From assembly GCA_944325075.1 (NCBI GenBank), contig CALUYU010000024.1:1-34439 (forward strand): a stretch of DNA of 34,439 bases, written 5' to 3'. How positions within the stretch are numbered: position 1 is the first letter of the stretch; each line of letters starts with the position of its first letter. Positions 24,317 through 32,883 of the stretch are shown here, one piece after another. The stretch comes from Candidatus Gastranaerophilales bacterium. GTDB lineage: Bacteria; Cyanobacteriota; Vampirovibrionia; Gastranaerophilales; Gastranaerophilaceae. The position numbers and the translations under genes were made by a program. The notes under the pieces are model-generated. The model was not told where the DNA came from. It made no database searches and worked only from the letters and a program-made list of their open reading frames with translations.

Positions 24317-24322
24317 ATTATA
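24317..24322 (-). promoter_or_regulatory. -10 hexamer of the symporter-ileS operon
   Basis: TATAAT on the minus strand, 17 nt before the TTG start, with a Shine-Dalgarno between them. This is a conventional led message, unlike the leaderless cases. Confidence 0.5.
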
Positions 24323-24382
24323 TACCAAACATGAAATTCCGCCTATAACTTTATATTAATTTTAATAAAATTTAAATATTTA

Positions 24383-25033
24383 CTATTTCATTTGTAATTT
24401 GGACGAGCTTGCAACATCCTTGTATAAACGGCCTTCTTTAGTTATTGTATATACAAAAATGTCAGGTTCGGGGCAAGAGTTGGGGTTGCTTTTTACGAAT
24501 GCACAATTGGGGCCTCTTCCGTCAGTAGATGTTTTGAATGAGATTGTCTTATCACTTTGGAAGTCGCTTACGGGGATAAGCCATTGAACTCCATCTGTTG
24601 AAATAAATGTAGGAGTTTTCCCGTCTTCCTTGAACCCCGCAGTTGTAGTACAATTTATTGCTGTACCCGGCATAATTTTAAATCTGTGAGCAACAAGTTT
24701 ACAGAATTTGGTGTTCCCTTCAAATGTTTCACCATCAATTTCTACCTTATGGGTATTTTGTATTCCGTGAGTTATTGTTGTAATTTTACTTTCTCCGCTG
24801 GGATCACTTGGATCGTTTGTTACTGTTTTTAGTGCTTCGTAATAGTCTTCATTATTTACTATTTCAGAGACTACAGTTTCTAAAACATAATCGCATTTTT
24901 TATGCAAAGCTTCATATTTACTCGGGATAGACGATTTTAGTGTTGGTAAAGTCATTGCAGCAATAATTCCAAGTATGGCAATTACCAGCAAAACTTCTGC
25001 CAATGTGAATCCTAAAGTATTTTTTATTCGCAT
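24383..25033 (-). CDS. Prepilin-type protein with short classical leader
   Basis: MRIKNTLG^FTLAEVLLVIAILGIIAA is a standard type III signal: eight-residue leader, Gly at -1, Phe at +1, Glu at +5. The 216-residue protein has a variable soluble domain with Cys pairs (FCKLVAHRF; INCTT; GPNCAFVKSNPNSCPEPDIF). This is an exported pseudopilin or minor pilin. Unlike prepilins A and B it has Gly at -1, no repeats upstream and a clear GGAG Shine-Dalgarno about 10 nt before the ATG. It is divergent from nrdJ; the 223-nt gap holds a TTACATTTNGTAATA motif. Confidence 0.9.
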   Translation of the reverse strand: MRIKNTLGFTLAEVLLVIAILGIIAAMTLPTLKSSIPSKYEALHKKCDYVLETVVSEIVNNEDYYEALKTVTNDPSDPSGESKITTITHGIQNTHKVEIDGETFEGNTKFCKLVAHRFKIMPGTAINCTTTAGFKEDGKTPTFISTDGVQWLIPVSDFQSDKTISFKTSTDGRGPNCAFVKSNPNSCPEPDIFVYTITKEGRLYKDVASSSKLQMK

Positions 25034-25135
25034 ATTTCTTCAACTCCAAATCTCTGTATTGTAACGTTATCTTTATATCTTTATTATACCTTACTTTTTA
25101 AATTATACAAGTATTCATTATTTTTTTATTTTTGA

Positions 25136-25150
25136 TTACATTTCGTAATA
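25136..25150. promoter_or_regulatory. Palindromic motif TTACATTTCGTAATA (copy 3)
   Basis: Same TTAC-N5-GTAA palindrome as at 1305 and 1767. It lies between the divergent starts of the prepilin (25033) and nrdJ (25257). Confidence 0.5.
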
Positions 25151-25164
25151 ATTATTTATTATGT

Positions 25165-25229
25165 TCTTGCCTTCATTAACTTTCTTGTTATACAATTAAA
25201 AATGACACATGCTTGTTTTCAGAGCATGT
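25165..25229 (+). promoter_or_regulatory. nrdJ leader: possible promoter and small hairpin
   Basis: TTGCCT and TACAAT are separated by 18 nt just upstream of 25200. ACATGCT (25207-25213) then pairs with AGCATGT (25223-25229). The hairpin is too small and simple for a cobalamin riboswitch, although nrdJ is B12-dependent. Confidence 0.35.
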
Positions 25230-25256
25230 AAAGTAGGGATATAAACGGAGGTTAGT

Positions 25257-27239
25257 GTGAACTTAGTGGAAGACAAATTAAACTTATCTGAAAATGCTGT
25301 TAAAGTTCTTGAGAAGAGATATTTAAAACGTGATAAAAACGGGAATTGTACCGAAACCCCGGCAGATATGTTTAGAAGAGTTGCAAATACTATTGCAGCC
25401 GGAGATTTAAAATTTGGCAAAAGCCAAAGTGATGTTGATAAATTAGCAGAGAGATTTTATAAAACAATTACAAATTGTTATTTTATGCCTAATTCTCCTA
25501 CATTAATGAATGCAGGTCGTGAATTGGGCCAGCTTGCAGCTTGTTTTGTTTTGCCGGTTGAAGATTCTCTTGAGGGAATTTTTGAAACCGTTAAAAACAC
25601 TGCTTTAATCCATAAATCAGGCGGAGGTACCGGGTTTTCTTTTTCAAGATTAAGACCTAAAAACAGCGTTGTTCGCTCTACAATGGGTGTTTCTTCCGGG
25701 CCGGTATCCTTTATGGAAGTTTTCAATGCAGCAACTGAAGCCGTTAAACAGGGCGGCACAAGACGCGGCGCAAATATGGGAATTTTAAGAGTTGATCATC
25801 CTGATATATTAGATTTTATTAACTGTAAAAGCGATAACAATAAATTAAATAACTTTAATATTTCTGTTGCTATTACAGATAAATTTATGGAAGCACTAAA
25901 AGCCGGAACAGACTATGATTTGGTTAATCCGCAAAACAACCAGGTTGTTGGGAAATTAAGTGCTAAGAAAGTATTTGATATGATTGTTGACGGCGCTTGG
26001 AGAAACGGTGAGCCTGGTATAATTTTCATTGATAAAATGAATGCTGATAATCCGACCCCTCTTGTTGGCGAAATAGAATCAACCAATCCTTGCGGGGAAG
26101 TTCCTCTTCTTGCTTATGAGGCTTGTAACCTTGGTTCTATTAACCTTGGACGGATGGTTGATGAAACTCCTGAAGGTAATAAAATTAACTGGAATAGACT
26201 TGCAGATGTTACAAGAACTGCTATCAGATTCTTAGATAACGTTATTGAAGTTAATAATTACCCTCTTCCTAGAATTTCTGAAATGGTTAGAAATAACCGT
26301 AAAATCGGATTAGGCGTTATGGGCTGGGCTGATATGCTTATGAAAATGGGGATTTCATACGCATCTGAAGAGGGCACAAAATTAGGTGCTCAGGTTATGG
26401 AATTTATTGACTATGAATCTAAATGTGAGTCAATTGAATTATCTAAAGAACGCGGACGTTTTAATAACTTTAAAGGAAGTGTTTATGATAATCAAAAATT
26501 CCTGACTAATAAGTATAAAGGTAAATCAGCAGGTATTATTTCTGATGAACAATGGGCAGACCTTGATGCTCAGATTGAAAAATACGGAATCAGAAATGCC
26601 ACAACAACTTGTATCGCTCCTACCGGTACAATCTCTATGATTGCCGGTGCGTCAGGCGGAGTTGAGCCATTGTTTGGTCTTGTATTTTCAAGATTAATTA
26701 TGGATGGAACAGAAATGCTTGAAGTTAACCCTATTTTCAAAGATTATATGGTTAAAAACGGATATTACAGTGAAGAGTTAATGCAGCAAATTGCAAAAGA
26801 CGGTTCTATCGCGCATGTAGCTGGCATTCCTGACAGCGTAAAACATATATTTGTAACAGCTCATGATGTTTCACCTTACTGGCATGTCAAAATGCAGGCT
26901 GCATTCCAGCTTCATACTGATAACGCTGTTTCTAAAACAGTTAATTTTGAAGAACATGCAACAAGAAAAGATATTGAAGAAGCTTATCTTTTAGCTTATG
27001 AAAATAATCTTAAAGGTATAACTGTTTACAGAAACAATTCACGTCAATTCCAACCTATGAATTTGGATGACAAGAAAAAAGAAGAAAAAGTTGAAGCTGA
27101 GCCGACAGTTTCAGAAAATGAAGAATATAATCCTACCGGTGAAATTAAAACTGTAACCTGCCCTGAATGCGGAAATACTATTGAAATGGCAGAAGGATGT
27201 TTCATTTGTCTTAACTGCGGCTATTCAGGTTGTTCATAG
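25257..27239 (+). CDS. nrdJ: Adenosylcobalamin-dependent ribonucleotide reductase (class II)
   Basis: Reduces ribonucleotides to deoxyribonucleotides using adenosylcobalamin, so it works with or without oxygen. The protein has 660 residues. Cys96 (QLAACFVLP) is one of the redox pair. NPCGE (277-281) holds Cys279, which carries the thiyl radical. APTGTISMIAG and HTDNAVSKTVN are typical of the barrel. The C-terminus, after an acidic linker (KKKEEKVEAEP), ends in a zinc-ribbon-like CPECGNTIE...CLNCGYSGCS that likely also carries the shuttle Cys. The start is GTG with GGAGG 7 nt upstream. The terminator at 27289-27318 follows. Confidence 0.95.
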   Translation: MNLVEDKLNLSENAVKVLEKRYLKRDKNGNCTETPADMFRRVANTIAAGDLKFGKSQSDVDKLAERFYKTITNCYFMPNSPTLMNAGRELGQLAACFVLPVEDSLEGIFETVKNTALIHKSGGGTGFSFSRLRPKNSVVRSTMGVSSGPVSFMEVFNAATEAVKQGGTRRGANMGILRVDHPDILDFINCKSDNNKLNNFNISVAITDKFMEALKAGTDYDLVNPQNNQVVGKLSAKKVFDMIVDGAWRNGEPGIIFIDKMNADNPTPLVGEIESTNPCGEVPLLAYEACNLGSINLGRMVDETPEGNKINWNRLADVTRTAIRFLDNVIEVNNYPLPRISEMVRNNRKIGLGVMGWADMLMKMGISYASEEGTKLGAQVMEFIDYESKCESIELSKERGRFNNFKGSVYDNQKFLTNKYKGKSAGIISDEQWADLDAQIEKYGIRNATTTCIAPTGTISMIAGASGGVEPLFGLVFSRLIMDGTEMLEVNPIFKDYMVKNGYYSEELMQQIAKDGSIAHVAGIPDSVKHIFVTAHDVSPYWHVKMQAAFQLHTDNAVSKTVNFEEHATRKDIEEAYLLAYENNLKGITVYRNNSRQFQPMNLDDKKKEEKVEAEPTVSENEEYNPTGEIKTVTCPECGNTIEMAEGCFICLNCGYSGCS

Positions 27240-27243
27240 AATT

Positions 27244-27267
27244 GTCTCATAAATTCTAATATGAGAC
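27244..27267 (+). other. Small hairpin after nrdJ
   Basis: GTCTCAT (27244-27250) pairs with ATGAGAC (27261-27267) across a 10-nt loop, just past the nrdJ stop. It precedes the true terminator and may stabilise the 3' end. Confidence 0.4.
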
Positions 27268-27288
27268 CTGATGAGGAGAGAGGGTTTG

Positions 27289-27318
27289 AAAACCGCGGAC
27301 TATGCAGCCGCGGTTTTT
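27289..27318 (+). terminator. Intrinsic terminator of nrdJ
   Basis: AAAACCGCGG pairs with CCGCGGTTTT (10 bp) around a 9-nt loop and is followed by T. Confidence 0.85.
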
Positions 27319-27342
27319 CATATATTAATTCATGTAATAAAC

Positions 27343-27371
27343 TTGACCAAAAGTCATTGACTTTTGGTCAA
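27343..27371. promoter_or_regulatory. Perfect 13-bp inverted repeat, likely TetR operator
   Basis: TTGACCAAAAGTC, a 3-nt centre (att), then GACTTTTGGTCAA. It overlaps a TTGACT -35-like hexamer (27358-27363); TATAAT follows at 27379-27384. It lies 34 nt before the tetR ATG, as expected for autorepression. Confidence 0.75.
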
Positions 27372-27405
27372 AGTATGCTATAATATAACTGAAAGGTGAT
27401 TTTAA

Positions 27406-28014
27406 ATGAATAAACGACAAATAGCAGCAATTGAAACAAAAAGAAAACTTATATCAACAGCTTTAGAACTATTGAGAGAAAAGGGATTTGAGGCAATCAA
27501 TGTAGAGGATATTACAAAAAAGGCCGGTGTTGCCAAAGGAACTTTTTATACATATTTTAAGCGGAAAGAAGATATAGTTCTTGATATAAGCCGGGTGCCG
27601 TTTGGCGAAATTGTTGAAGAGTTAAAAACTATGAAAGAAATGCCGATAATAGAGCAACTGCAGTATTATTTTCATCGATTTATGGAGTGTGTAGAGTCTT
27701 GCGGGATAAATACATGTCGTCAGTGGACAAAGGATGTCCTTGATCCTAAAAATGTTCCGGATAATAAAGATGGTAAAAAATGGTATTATGACTTCACAAT
27801 GCTAAAAGAAATACTTGAGGAGGCTGTGAAAAATGGCGAATTAAAAGAAGAAACTCCAATTGAACTTTTGACACATATTATAATAAGCGAATTATACGGA
27901 ATGATGACTTGCTGGTGCATGTCAGACGGTCAATTTGAGCCGCTTGAATGGACTGGAAAATTTTGTAAAATTCAACTTGAGGCTGTGTTTAGGCCGTATA
28001 TTGTGAAAGATTAA
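27406..28014 (+). CDS. TetR/AcrR-family transcriptional regulator
   Basis: The protein has 202 residues. The N-terminal DNA-binding domain has a helix-turn-helix at about 33-52 (VEDITKKAGVAKGTFYTYF), a textbook TetR signature. The C-terminal helical domain, with several Cys and Trp residues (CVESCGINTCRQW; TCWCMSDG), would bind a small ligand or sense reactive electrophiles. AAAGG stands about 11 nt before the ATG. The perfect palindrome at 27343-27371 overlaps its promoter, so it probably represses itself. The next two genes encode carbonyl/alcohol oxidoreductases, which suggests control of an aldehyde-response cassette; no second copy of the palindrome was found before them. Confidence 0.92.
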   Translation: MNKRQIAAIETKRKLISTALELLREKGFEAINVEDITKKAGVAKGTFYTYFKRKEDIVLDISRVPFGEIVEELKTMKEMPIIEQLQYYFHRFMECVESCGINTCRQWTKDVLDPKNVPDNKDGKKWYYDFTMLKEILEEAVKNGELKEETPIELLTHIIISELYGMMTCWCMSDGQFEPLEWTGKFCKIQLEAVFRPYIVKD

Positions 28015-28140
28015 AATTATAGGCAGTATTAAATATAAGATTATATTTAAAAAATTGTTTATGAATTTTCAAAAAGATTTTAGATGGATTATATTAATTT
28101 GTCCGACTGAGATAAATTTATTTAACATCGAAATAAAAGG

Positions 28141-28164
28141 AGCAAGACTTTTTAAAGTTTTGCT
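28141..28164 (+). other. Stem-loop upstream of the aldo/keto reductase
   Basis: AGCAAGACTTT pairs with AAAGTTTTGCT (11 bp, one G.U) around a 2-nt loop, 42 nt before the next ATG. It could be an attenuator or a chance palindrome. The rest of the 190-nt gap holds only AT-rich sequence. Confidence 0.4.
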
Positions 28165-28205
28165 GGACGATATTAATTAAAAAATTTAAGATAAGGAGAT
28201 AAGTT

Positions 28206-29051
28206 ATGCAGACAGTAAAATTAAATAACGGTGTTGAAATGCCTATATTAGGGTTTGGTGTTTATCAGGTACCGGATCACAATGAATGCGAAAAAGCAGT
28301 ATCGGAAGCCCTTGAAGTTGGGTACAGGTTAATAGATACGGCACAGGCATATTTTAATGAAGAAGCTGTTGGAAATGCAATAAAAAAGAGCGGTATTGAT
28401 AGAAAAGATATTTTTCTTGTAACAAAAATCTGGATTTCAAATGCCGGTGAGGAAAAAGCGTATAAGTCAATTGACGAATCTTTAAAAAAATTGCAGACAG
28501 ACTATGTGGATCTGCTTTTAATCCACCAGCCTATCGGTGATTATTACGGAACATATCGCGCAATGGAAAAAGCTTATAAAGAAGGGAAAACACGAGCAAT
28601 CGGTATAAGTAATTTCTATCCGGATAGATTTGTTGACCTTTCTAATTTTGTAGAAATCCAGCCGGCAATAAATCAGGTGGAAACCCATGTATTCCAGCAA
28701 CAAAAATTCTCCAGAGAAATTATGAAAAAATATAATACCCAGATTATGTCGTGGGGGCCTTTTGCGGAAGGAAGAAATAATTACTTCCAAAATGAAACGC
28801 TTAAAGAAATCGGCGCAAAATACGGAAAATCTGTTGCCCAGGTTGCTCTTAGATTTTTAACCCAGGAAGGCATAATTGTAATTCCAAAATCCACCCACAA
28901 AGAAAGAATGGAAGAAAACTTCAATATCTTTGATTTTGAACTATCTTTAGATGAATTGGATAAAATCAAGGCATTAGATACAGGTAAAAGTTTATTCTTT
29001 TCACACTATGATCCTGAAACTGTGGAATTTTTGGCCGGCTTAGGGAAATAG
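28206..29051 (+). CDS. Aldo/keto reductase
   Basis: NADPH-dependent reduction of aldehydes or ketones in the cytoplasm. The protein has 281 residues, a TIM barrel with the catalytic tetrad Asp44, Tyr49 ([16 protein letters not shown]), Lys74 (LVTKIW) and His107 (LLLIHQP). [13 protein letters not shown] near residue 228-240 is the cofactor-phosphate site. The family resembles 2,5-diketogluconate-type and prostaglandin-F-synthase-type reductases; the substrate is not evident. AAGGAG lies 8 nt before the ATG. It sits between the TetR regulator and the iron alcohol dehydrogenase. Confidence 0.92.
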   Translation: MQTVKLNNGVEMPILGFGVYQVPDHNECEKAVSEALEVGYRLIDTAQAYFNEEAVGNAIKKSGIDRKDIFLVTKIWISNAGEEKAYKSIDESLKKLQTDYVDLLLIHQPIGDYYGTYRAMEKAYKEGKTRAIGISNFYPDRFVDLSNFVEIQPAINQVETHVFQQQKFSREIMKKYNTQIMSWGPFAEGRNNYFQNETLKEIGAKYGKSVAQVALRFLTQEGIIVIPKSTHKERMEENFNIFDFELSLDELDKIKALDTGKSLFFSHYDPETVEFLAGLGK

Positions 29052-29154
29052 TACCTGAGACAAGATATTTGATTAGTTTAAGAAATAACTTGATTCAAGA
29101 GAATTTTTATTTCTTATATAAAATTTGTAATTCTGTAATTTTTATTTAAGGTTA

Positions 29155-29185
29155 TTGACTTAGAGTTACTATCAGGTATTAGAAT
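29155..29185 (+). promoter_or_regulatory. Promoter with 19-nt spacer (MerR-type) before the alcohol dehydrogenase
   Basis: TTGACT (29155-29160), a 19-nt spacer beginning TAGAGTTACT, then TAGAAT (29180-29185). A 19-nt spacer is characteristic of promoters twisted into activity by MerR-family proteins, and the CTTAGAGTTA half-site resembles those of MerR-type aldehyde/redox regulators. The right half of the palindrome is degenerate here. Confidence 0.4.
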
Positions 29186-29216
29186 ATTAAATAATAAGAA
29201 AAAAAGGAGATAGATA

Positions 29217-30383
29217 ATGCAATACGATTTTACTTTTCACAACCCTACAAAGATTTATTTTGGGAAGAATTCTTTGGATAATCTGAAGGATGAGTTAAAA
29301 AATTACGGGAAAACAATAATGCTTGCATACGGTAAAGGCGCGATAAAAAAAATCGGTCTTTACGATGAGTTAATAAAAATTTTTAAAGATGCAGGCAAAA
29401 ATGTTATAGAATTTTCAGGAATTATGCCAAATCCGACCGCCGCTAAGGTTAGAGAGGGAATAAAACTTGTAAGAGATAATAATGTTGACTTTATTCTTGC
29501 AGTTGGAGGTGGTTCAACAATGGATTGTGTTAAAGCCGTTTCGATGGGAGCTGCCAATGATGTCGATTTTTGGGAACACTTTTATATGAACTATAATGTT
29601 CCGGAAAAAATGATTCCTTTCGGTACGGTTGTAACAATGGTAGGAACGGGTTCTGAAATGGACGGCGGCTCTGTTATTACAAATGAAGACGTTAAAATTA
29701 AAACCGGTGTGGTTTATCCTAACATGCTGCCTGATTTTTCTATTCTAAATCCGGAATACACATTCTCTTTGTCTAACTTCCAAATGGTAAGCGGAATTTG
29801 TGATATGATGAGCCACATTATGGAACAATATTTTTCTGAATCTGATGAAGATAATGTTTCGGATGATTTATCGGAAGCTTTAATGAAAAATATTATAAAA
29901 AATGCGTATATTTGTGTTGAAAATCCTAAAGATTACAACGCAAGAGGAAATATTATGTGGGCAGCATCGCTTGCTTTAAATACACTTTTATCGTGTTCTA
30001 AAAAGGGTGATTGGGAAGTCCATAATATTGAACACCAAATAAGCGCATATTATGATGTAACCCATGGTATGGGACTGGCTGCAATTTCACCAAGTTATTA
30101 CAGATACATTATGGACTATGGTTTATCTAAGTTTAAAAAATTTGCGGTTAATGTATTTAATGTTAATCCTGAAGGAAAATCGAATAAAGAAGTTGCGCTT
30201 GAAGGTATTGATAAACTAGAAGAATTTTTCAAAAATATAGGTGCAACGACAAAACTCAGTGAACTTGGAGTAACAAACGCAGAAGAATTGGATAAAATTG
30301 CAGAAACTTGTTTTGTATCAGAAGGTGCCTATAAAGTTATGACCGCTGATGATATAAAAACAATATTGAGAAATGCATTATAA
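29217..30383 (+). CDS. Iron-containing alcohol dehydrogenase (YqhD/BdhA-like)
   Basis: NAD(P)H-dependent interconversion of aldehydes and alcohols, mostly reduction in vivo. The protein has 388 residues. The cofactor loop is AVGGGSTMDCVKA (95-107). Metal ligands fall at Asp196, His200, His269 and His283, all exactly two residues after the known YqhD ligands (194, 198, 267, 281). HGMGLA follows the last ligand. AAGGAG lies about 9 nt before the ATG. With the aldo/keto reductase and TetR gene upstream it fits a broad aldehyde-removal function. It has its own promoter with a 19-nt spacer and a strong terminator (30415-30454). Confidence 0.93.
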   Translation: MQYDFTFHNPTKIYFGKNSLDNLKDELKNYGKTIMLAYGKGAIKKIGLYDELIKIFKDAGKNVIEFSGIMPNPTAAKVREGIKLVRDNNVDFILAVGGGSTMDCVKAVSMGAANDVDFWEHFYMNYNVPEKMIPFGTVVTMVGTGSEMDGGSVITNEDVKIKTGVVYPNMLPDFSILNPEYTFSLSNFQMVSGICDMMSHIMEQYFSESDEDNVSDDLSEALMKNIIKNAYICVENPKDYNARGNIMWAASLALNTLLSCSKKGDWEVHNIEHQISAYYDVTHGMGLAAISPSYYRYIMDYGLSKFKKFAVNVFNVNPEGKSNKEVALEGIDKLEEFFKNIGATTKLSELGVTNAEELDKIAETCFVSEGAYKVMTADDIKTILRNAL

Positions 30384-30414
30384 AATTAAGAAAATAAAAC
30401 TATCTGGTAAACCG

Positions 30415-30454
30415 GCAGCCGCCAACAGTAATTACTGTTGGCGGCTGCTTTTTT
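30415..30454 (+). terminator. Strong intrinsic terminator
   Basis: A perfect 16-bp stem (30415-30430 with 30433-30448, 2-nt loop) followed by six T. Confidence 0.92.
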
Positions 30455-30617
30455 GTTTTTCGCGAATTCATTGCATCTAAAGAAAAACACAGCGACCTCA
30501 GCTCTTAGAGTGCAAACTACTAAAATGTTGTTATAAATAGACTTTCGTTGAAGGATTAAAAACACAAGATGATAAGATGGATTTTAAAAGTTAAAATTTG
30601 TTTCTAAACATGTGTTT

Positions 30618-30633
30618 TTTACCGTTCGGTAAA
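30618..30633. promoter_or_regulatory. Operator-like palindrome TTTACCGTTCGGTAAA
   Basis: A perfect inverted repeat, TTTACCG/CGGTAAA, with a 2-nt centre. The ACCG..CGGT core is common in TetR-family operators, but it differs from the site at 27343 and no regulator lies next to it. It sits about 190 nt upstream of the methyltransferase gene. Confidence 0.45.
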
Positions 30634-30731
30634 GATTGTTGATTTTTTCGATAAAAGTACAAAAAATTTGCACTAAGTTGTTAAAAGAATTTTAGTTCAT
30701 AAAGAGATTTTTAAGGAAACAATAAAACTTG

Positions 30732-30759
30732 TTGCTGAAATTGGGAATAATTGTATAAT
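30732..30759 (+). promoter_or_regulatory. Probable promoter of the restriction-modification operon
   Basis: TTGCTG (30732-30737), a 16-nt spacer and TATAAT (30754-30759). GGGAGAGGG then provides a Shine-Dalgarno before ATG 30823. Confidence 0.45.
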
Positions 30760-30822
30760 TATTTACAAACTTTCTAATTTAAATATTTATGCTAATATTA
30801 AATATATGGGAGAGGGTTAGCT

Positions 30823-32883
30823 ATGGAAAGGATTATTGCTGAAATAAGACGTCTTAGTTTATTTAATCAAGAAGAACAACAAAGATTAATAGATAAATTA
30901 AGAGAAAATGAGAAGGGAAAAACGGTTGTTGAATGTTTAGTCCGTAAAACTGATATCATTTTAACCCCTGAAGAAATCGTAAGACAGCTATTTTTAGATA
31001 GATTAATAAATGAATATAAATACCCAACATCAAGAATTAAATTAGAACACGGAATTCATTTCGGTAGGGAAGTTAAGCGTGCTGATATTGTCATTTTTGA
31101 AAAAGAACGCCCAACAACAGAATATATAATTATTGAATTAAAAAAATCAAAAGAAAAAGAGGGAAAAGAACAACTAAAAAGTTATTGTAACGCAACAGGT
31201 GCTACAATGTCTGTTTGGACTAATGGTTCTCAAATAACATTTTTTAATAGAAAAGATCCTAACTATTTTGAAGAAATTCCAAATATACCAACAGAATCAC
31301 AATCGTTGAAAGATATTTTAGATGAACCTTTTACTTTAAAAGATTTGATTATAAAAGATAAAATTTTAAAAGAAGGAAAATCGTTAAGACAAATTATTGA
31401 AAATATGGAAGATGAAGTTCTTGCAAATGCTGGGGTAGACGTATTTGAAGAATGTTTTAAACTTATCTTTACCAAATTATATGATGAAAGTTTAAGTAAA
31501 AAAGATAAAGAAATTATAAGCTATGATGTTGATAGAAACTGCAAATGTGAATCGTTAGCGGATTTAGAATATAAAGAATACATAGAATTAGTAAAACAAG
31601 TTAACGATAAAAAATTCAGACAACTTGAATTTAGAAATAAAGGTGAAACTGATTTAGAACTTAAAAATAAAATTCAAAAACTATTTGACGGAGCAAAAAC
31701 TAAATGGAAAGGTGTTTTTACGGAAGATGCAAAAATAAATCTTTCACCATCTCACTTATCGGTTTGTGTATCCAGCATTCAAGATATTAAATTATTTAAT
31801 TCAAACCTTCAAATTATAGATGAGGCTTTTGAATATTTAATAAATAAGTCCTCTAAAGGTGAAAAAGGACAATATTTTACCCCTCGGCATGTAATTGATA
31901 TGTGTGTAAAAATGTTAAATCCGAAAAAGGGTGAATATATGATAGATACCGCTTCGGGCTCTTGCGGTTTCCCCGTACATACAATTTTTAAAATTACCGG
32001 TAAATTATTCTCAAATGCCGATATTCCAGATGAAGAAAAAGAAAATGTTTTAAAAATTTTTGGTATAGATTTTGATGAAAAAGCTGTTCGCGTTGCAAGA
32101 ACCTTGAATTTAATTGCAGGTGACGGCAATACAAATGTACTACATTTAAATACCCTTGATTATGATAGATGGAAAAACACAATAGAATCTATTGAGTGGT
32201 ATGATACATATGGCGAAGGTATAAAAAGACTGAAAAAACTACAAAAAGAAAAAGATTCATACAAAGAATTTAATTTTGATATATTAATGGCAAACCCGCC
32301 TTTTGCGGGTGATATAAAAGAACAAACAATTCTTGCAAAATATGACTTGGCTTTTAAAGATGAAAATAAAAATAAAATGAAATCCAAAGTCGGAAGAGAT
32401 ATTTTATTTATTGAAAGAAACTTAGATTTTGTAAGACCGGGTGGAAGACTTGCAATAGTTTTACCGCAAGGCAGATTTAATAATACATCCGATAAAGATA
32501 TTAGAGAATATATTGCACAAAAAGCAAGAATTCTTGCAGTTGTTGGTTTGGATGTAAATACATTTAAGCCGCATACTGGAACAAAAACAAGTGTTATATT
32601 CTTACAAAAATGGAATGATGATGATTCCAATAAAATGTATTATTGTCCAAAAGTCGGAGACTACCCAATCTTTTTTGCTGTATCTGAAAAAAGTGGTAAA
32701 GATAATTCTGGAGAATATATTTATACAAAAGATGAAAACGGCAGGTTGAAACTTGATAAACACGGTCATTTTGTATTAGAACATGATCTCCACAACCATA
32801 ATGGAGATTTACCGGATGGTATAGCAGAAGCATTTATAGATTTTGCAAAATCTGAAAAGCTTTCTTTCTGGAGTGAAGAATAA
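30823..32883 (+). CDS. Restriction-modification fusion: PD-(D/E)xK nuclease-like domain plus N6-adenine DNA methyltransferase
   Basis: The protein has 686 residues. Residues 45-145 look like the HsdR N-terminal nuclease domain: RADIVIF (Asp88), IIIELKK (Glu105-x-Lys107) and QLKSY (Gln117-xxx-Tyr121), the QxxxY motif of type I nucleases. Residues 330-620 are an HsdM-type methyltransferase: GQYFTPR (349-355), the AdoMet loop DTASGSCGF (375-383) and the catalytic NPPF (491-494). A nuclease joined to a methylase beside a separate specificity gene is the architecture of BcgI-like type IIB systems, which need no helicase. Alternatively it is a modification subunit with an inactive nuclease relic, and an hsdR lies beyond the window. 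The stop overlaps the next ATG by 1 nt. Confidence 0.85.
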   Translation: MERIIAEIRRLSLFNQEEQQRLIDKLRENEKGKTVVECLVRKTDIILTPEEIVRQLFLDRLINEYKYPTSRIKLEHGIHFGREVKRADIVIFEKERPTTEYIIIELKKSKEKEGKEQLKSYCNATGATMSVWTNGSQITFFNRKDPNYFEEIPNIPTESQSLKDILDEPFTLKDLIIKDKILKEGKSLRQIIENMEDEVLANAGVDVFEECFKLIFTKLYDESLSKKDKEIISYDVDRNCKCESLADLEYKEYIELVKQVNDKKFRQLEFRNKGETDLELKNKIQKLFDGAKTKWKGVFTEDAKINLSPSHLSVCVSSIQDIKLFNSNLQIIDEAFEYLINKSSKGEKGQYFTPRHVIDMCVKMLNPKKGEYMIDTASGSCGFPVHTIFKITGKLFSNADIPDEEKENVLKIFGIDFDEKAVRVARTLNLIAGDGNTNVLHLNTLDYDRWKNTIESIEWYDTYGEGIKRLKKLQKEKDSYKEFNFDILMANPPFAGDIKEQTILAKYDLAFKDENKNKMKSKVGRDILFIERNLDFVRPGGRLAIVLPQGRFNNTSDKDIREYIAQKARILAVVGLDVNTFKPHTGTKTSVIFLQKWNDDDSNKMYYCPKVGDYPIFFAVSEKSGKDNSGEYIYTKDENGRLKLDKHGHFVLEHDLHNHNGDLPDGIAEAFIDFAKSEKLSFWSEE

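Larger units (their letters stand above)
30455..30822. other. Gene-free gap before the restriction-modification pair
   Basis: AT-rich with no open frame of note. It contains the palindrome at 30618-30633 and a promoter at 30732-30759. The rest shows nothing I can name. Confidence 0.6.

Noticed and set aside
24300-24382. T-box leader for the symporter-ileS operon
   Set aside because: The 83-nt gap is too short and no T-box core or specifier stem is visible.
25034-25256. Cobalamin riboswitch before nrdJ
   Set aside because: Only a 7-bp hairpin is present; no B12-box-like sequence was recognised.
28061-28180. A 39-residue frame between tetR and the aldo/keto reductase
   Set aside because: No ribosome site and low-complexity AT-rich content; it covers the small stem-loop and is unlikely to be a gene.
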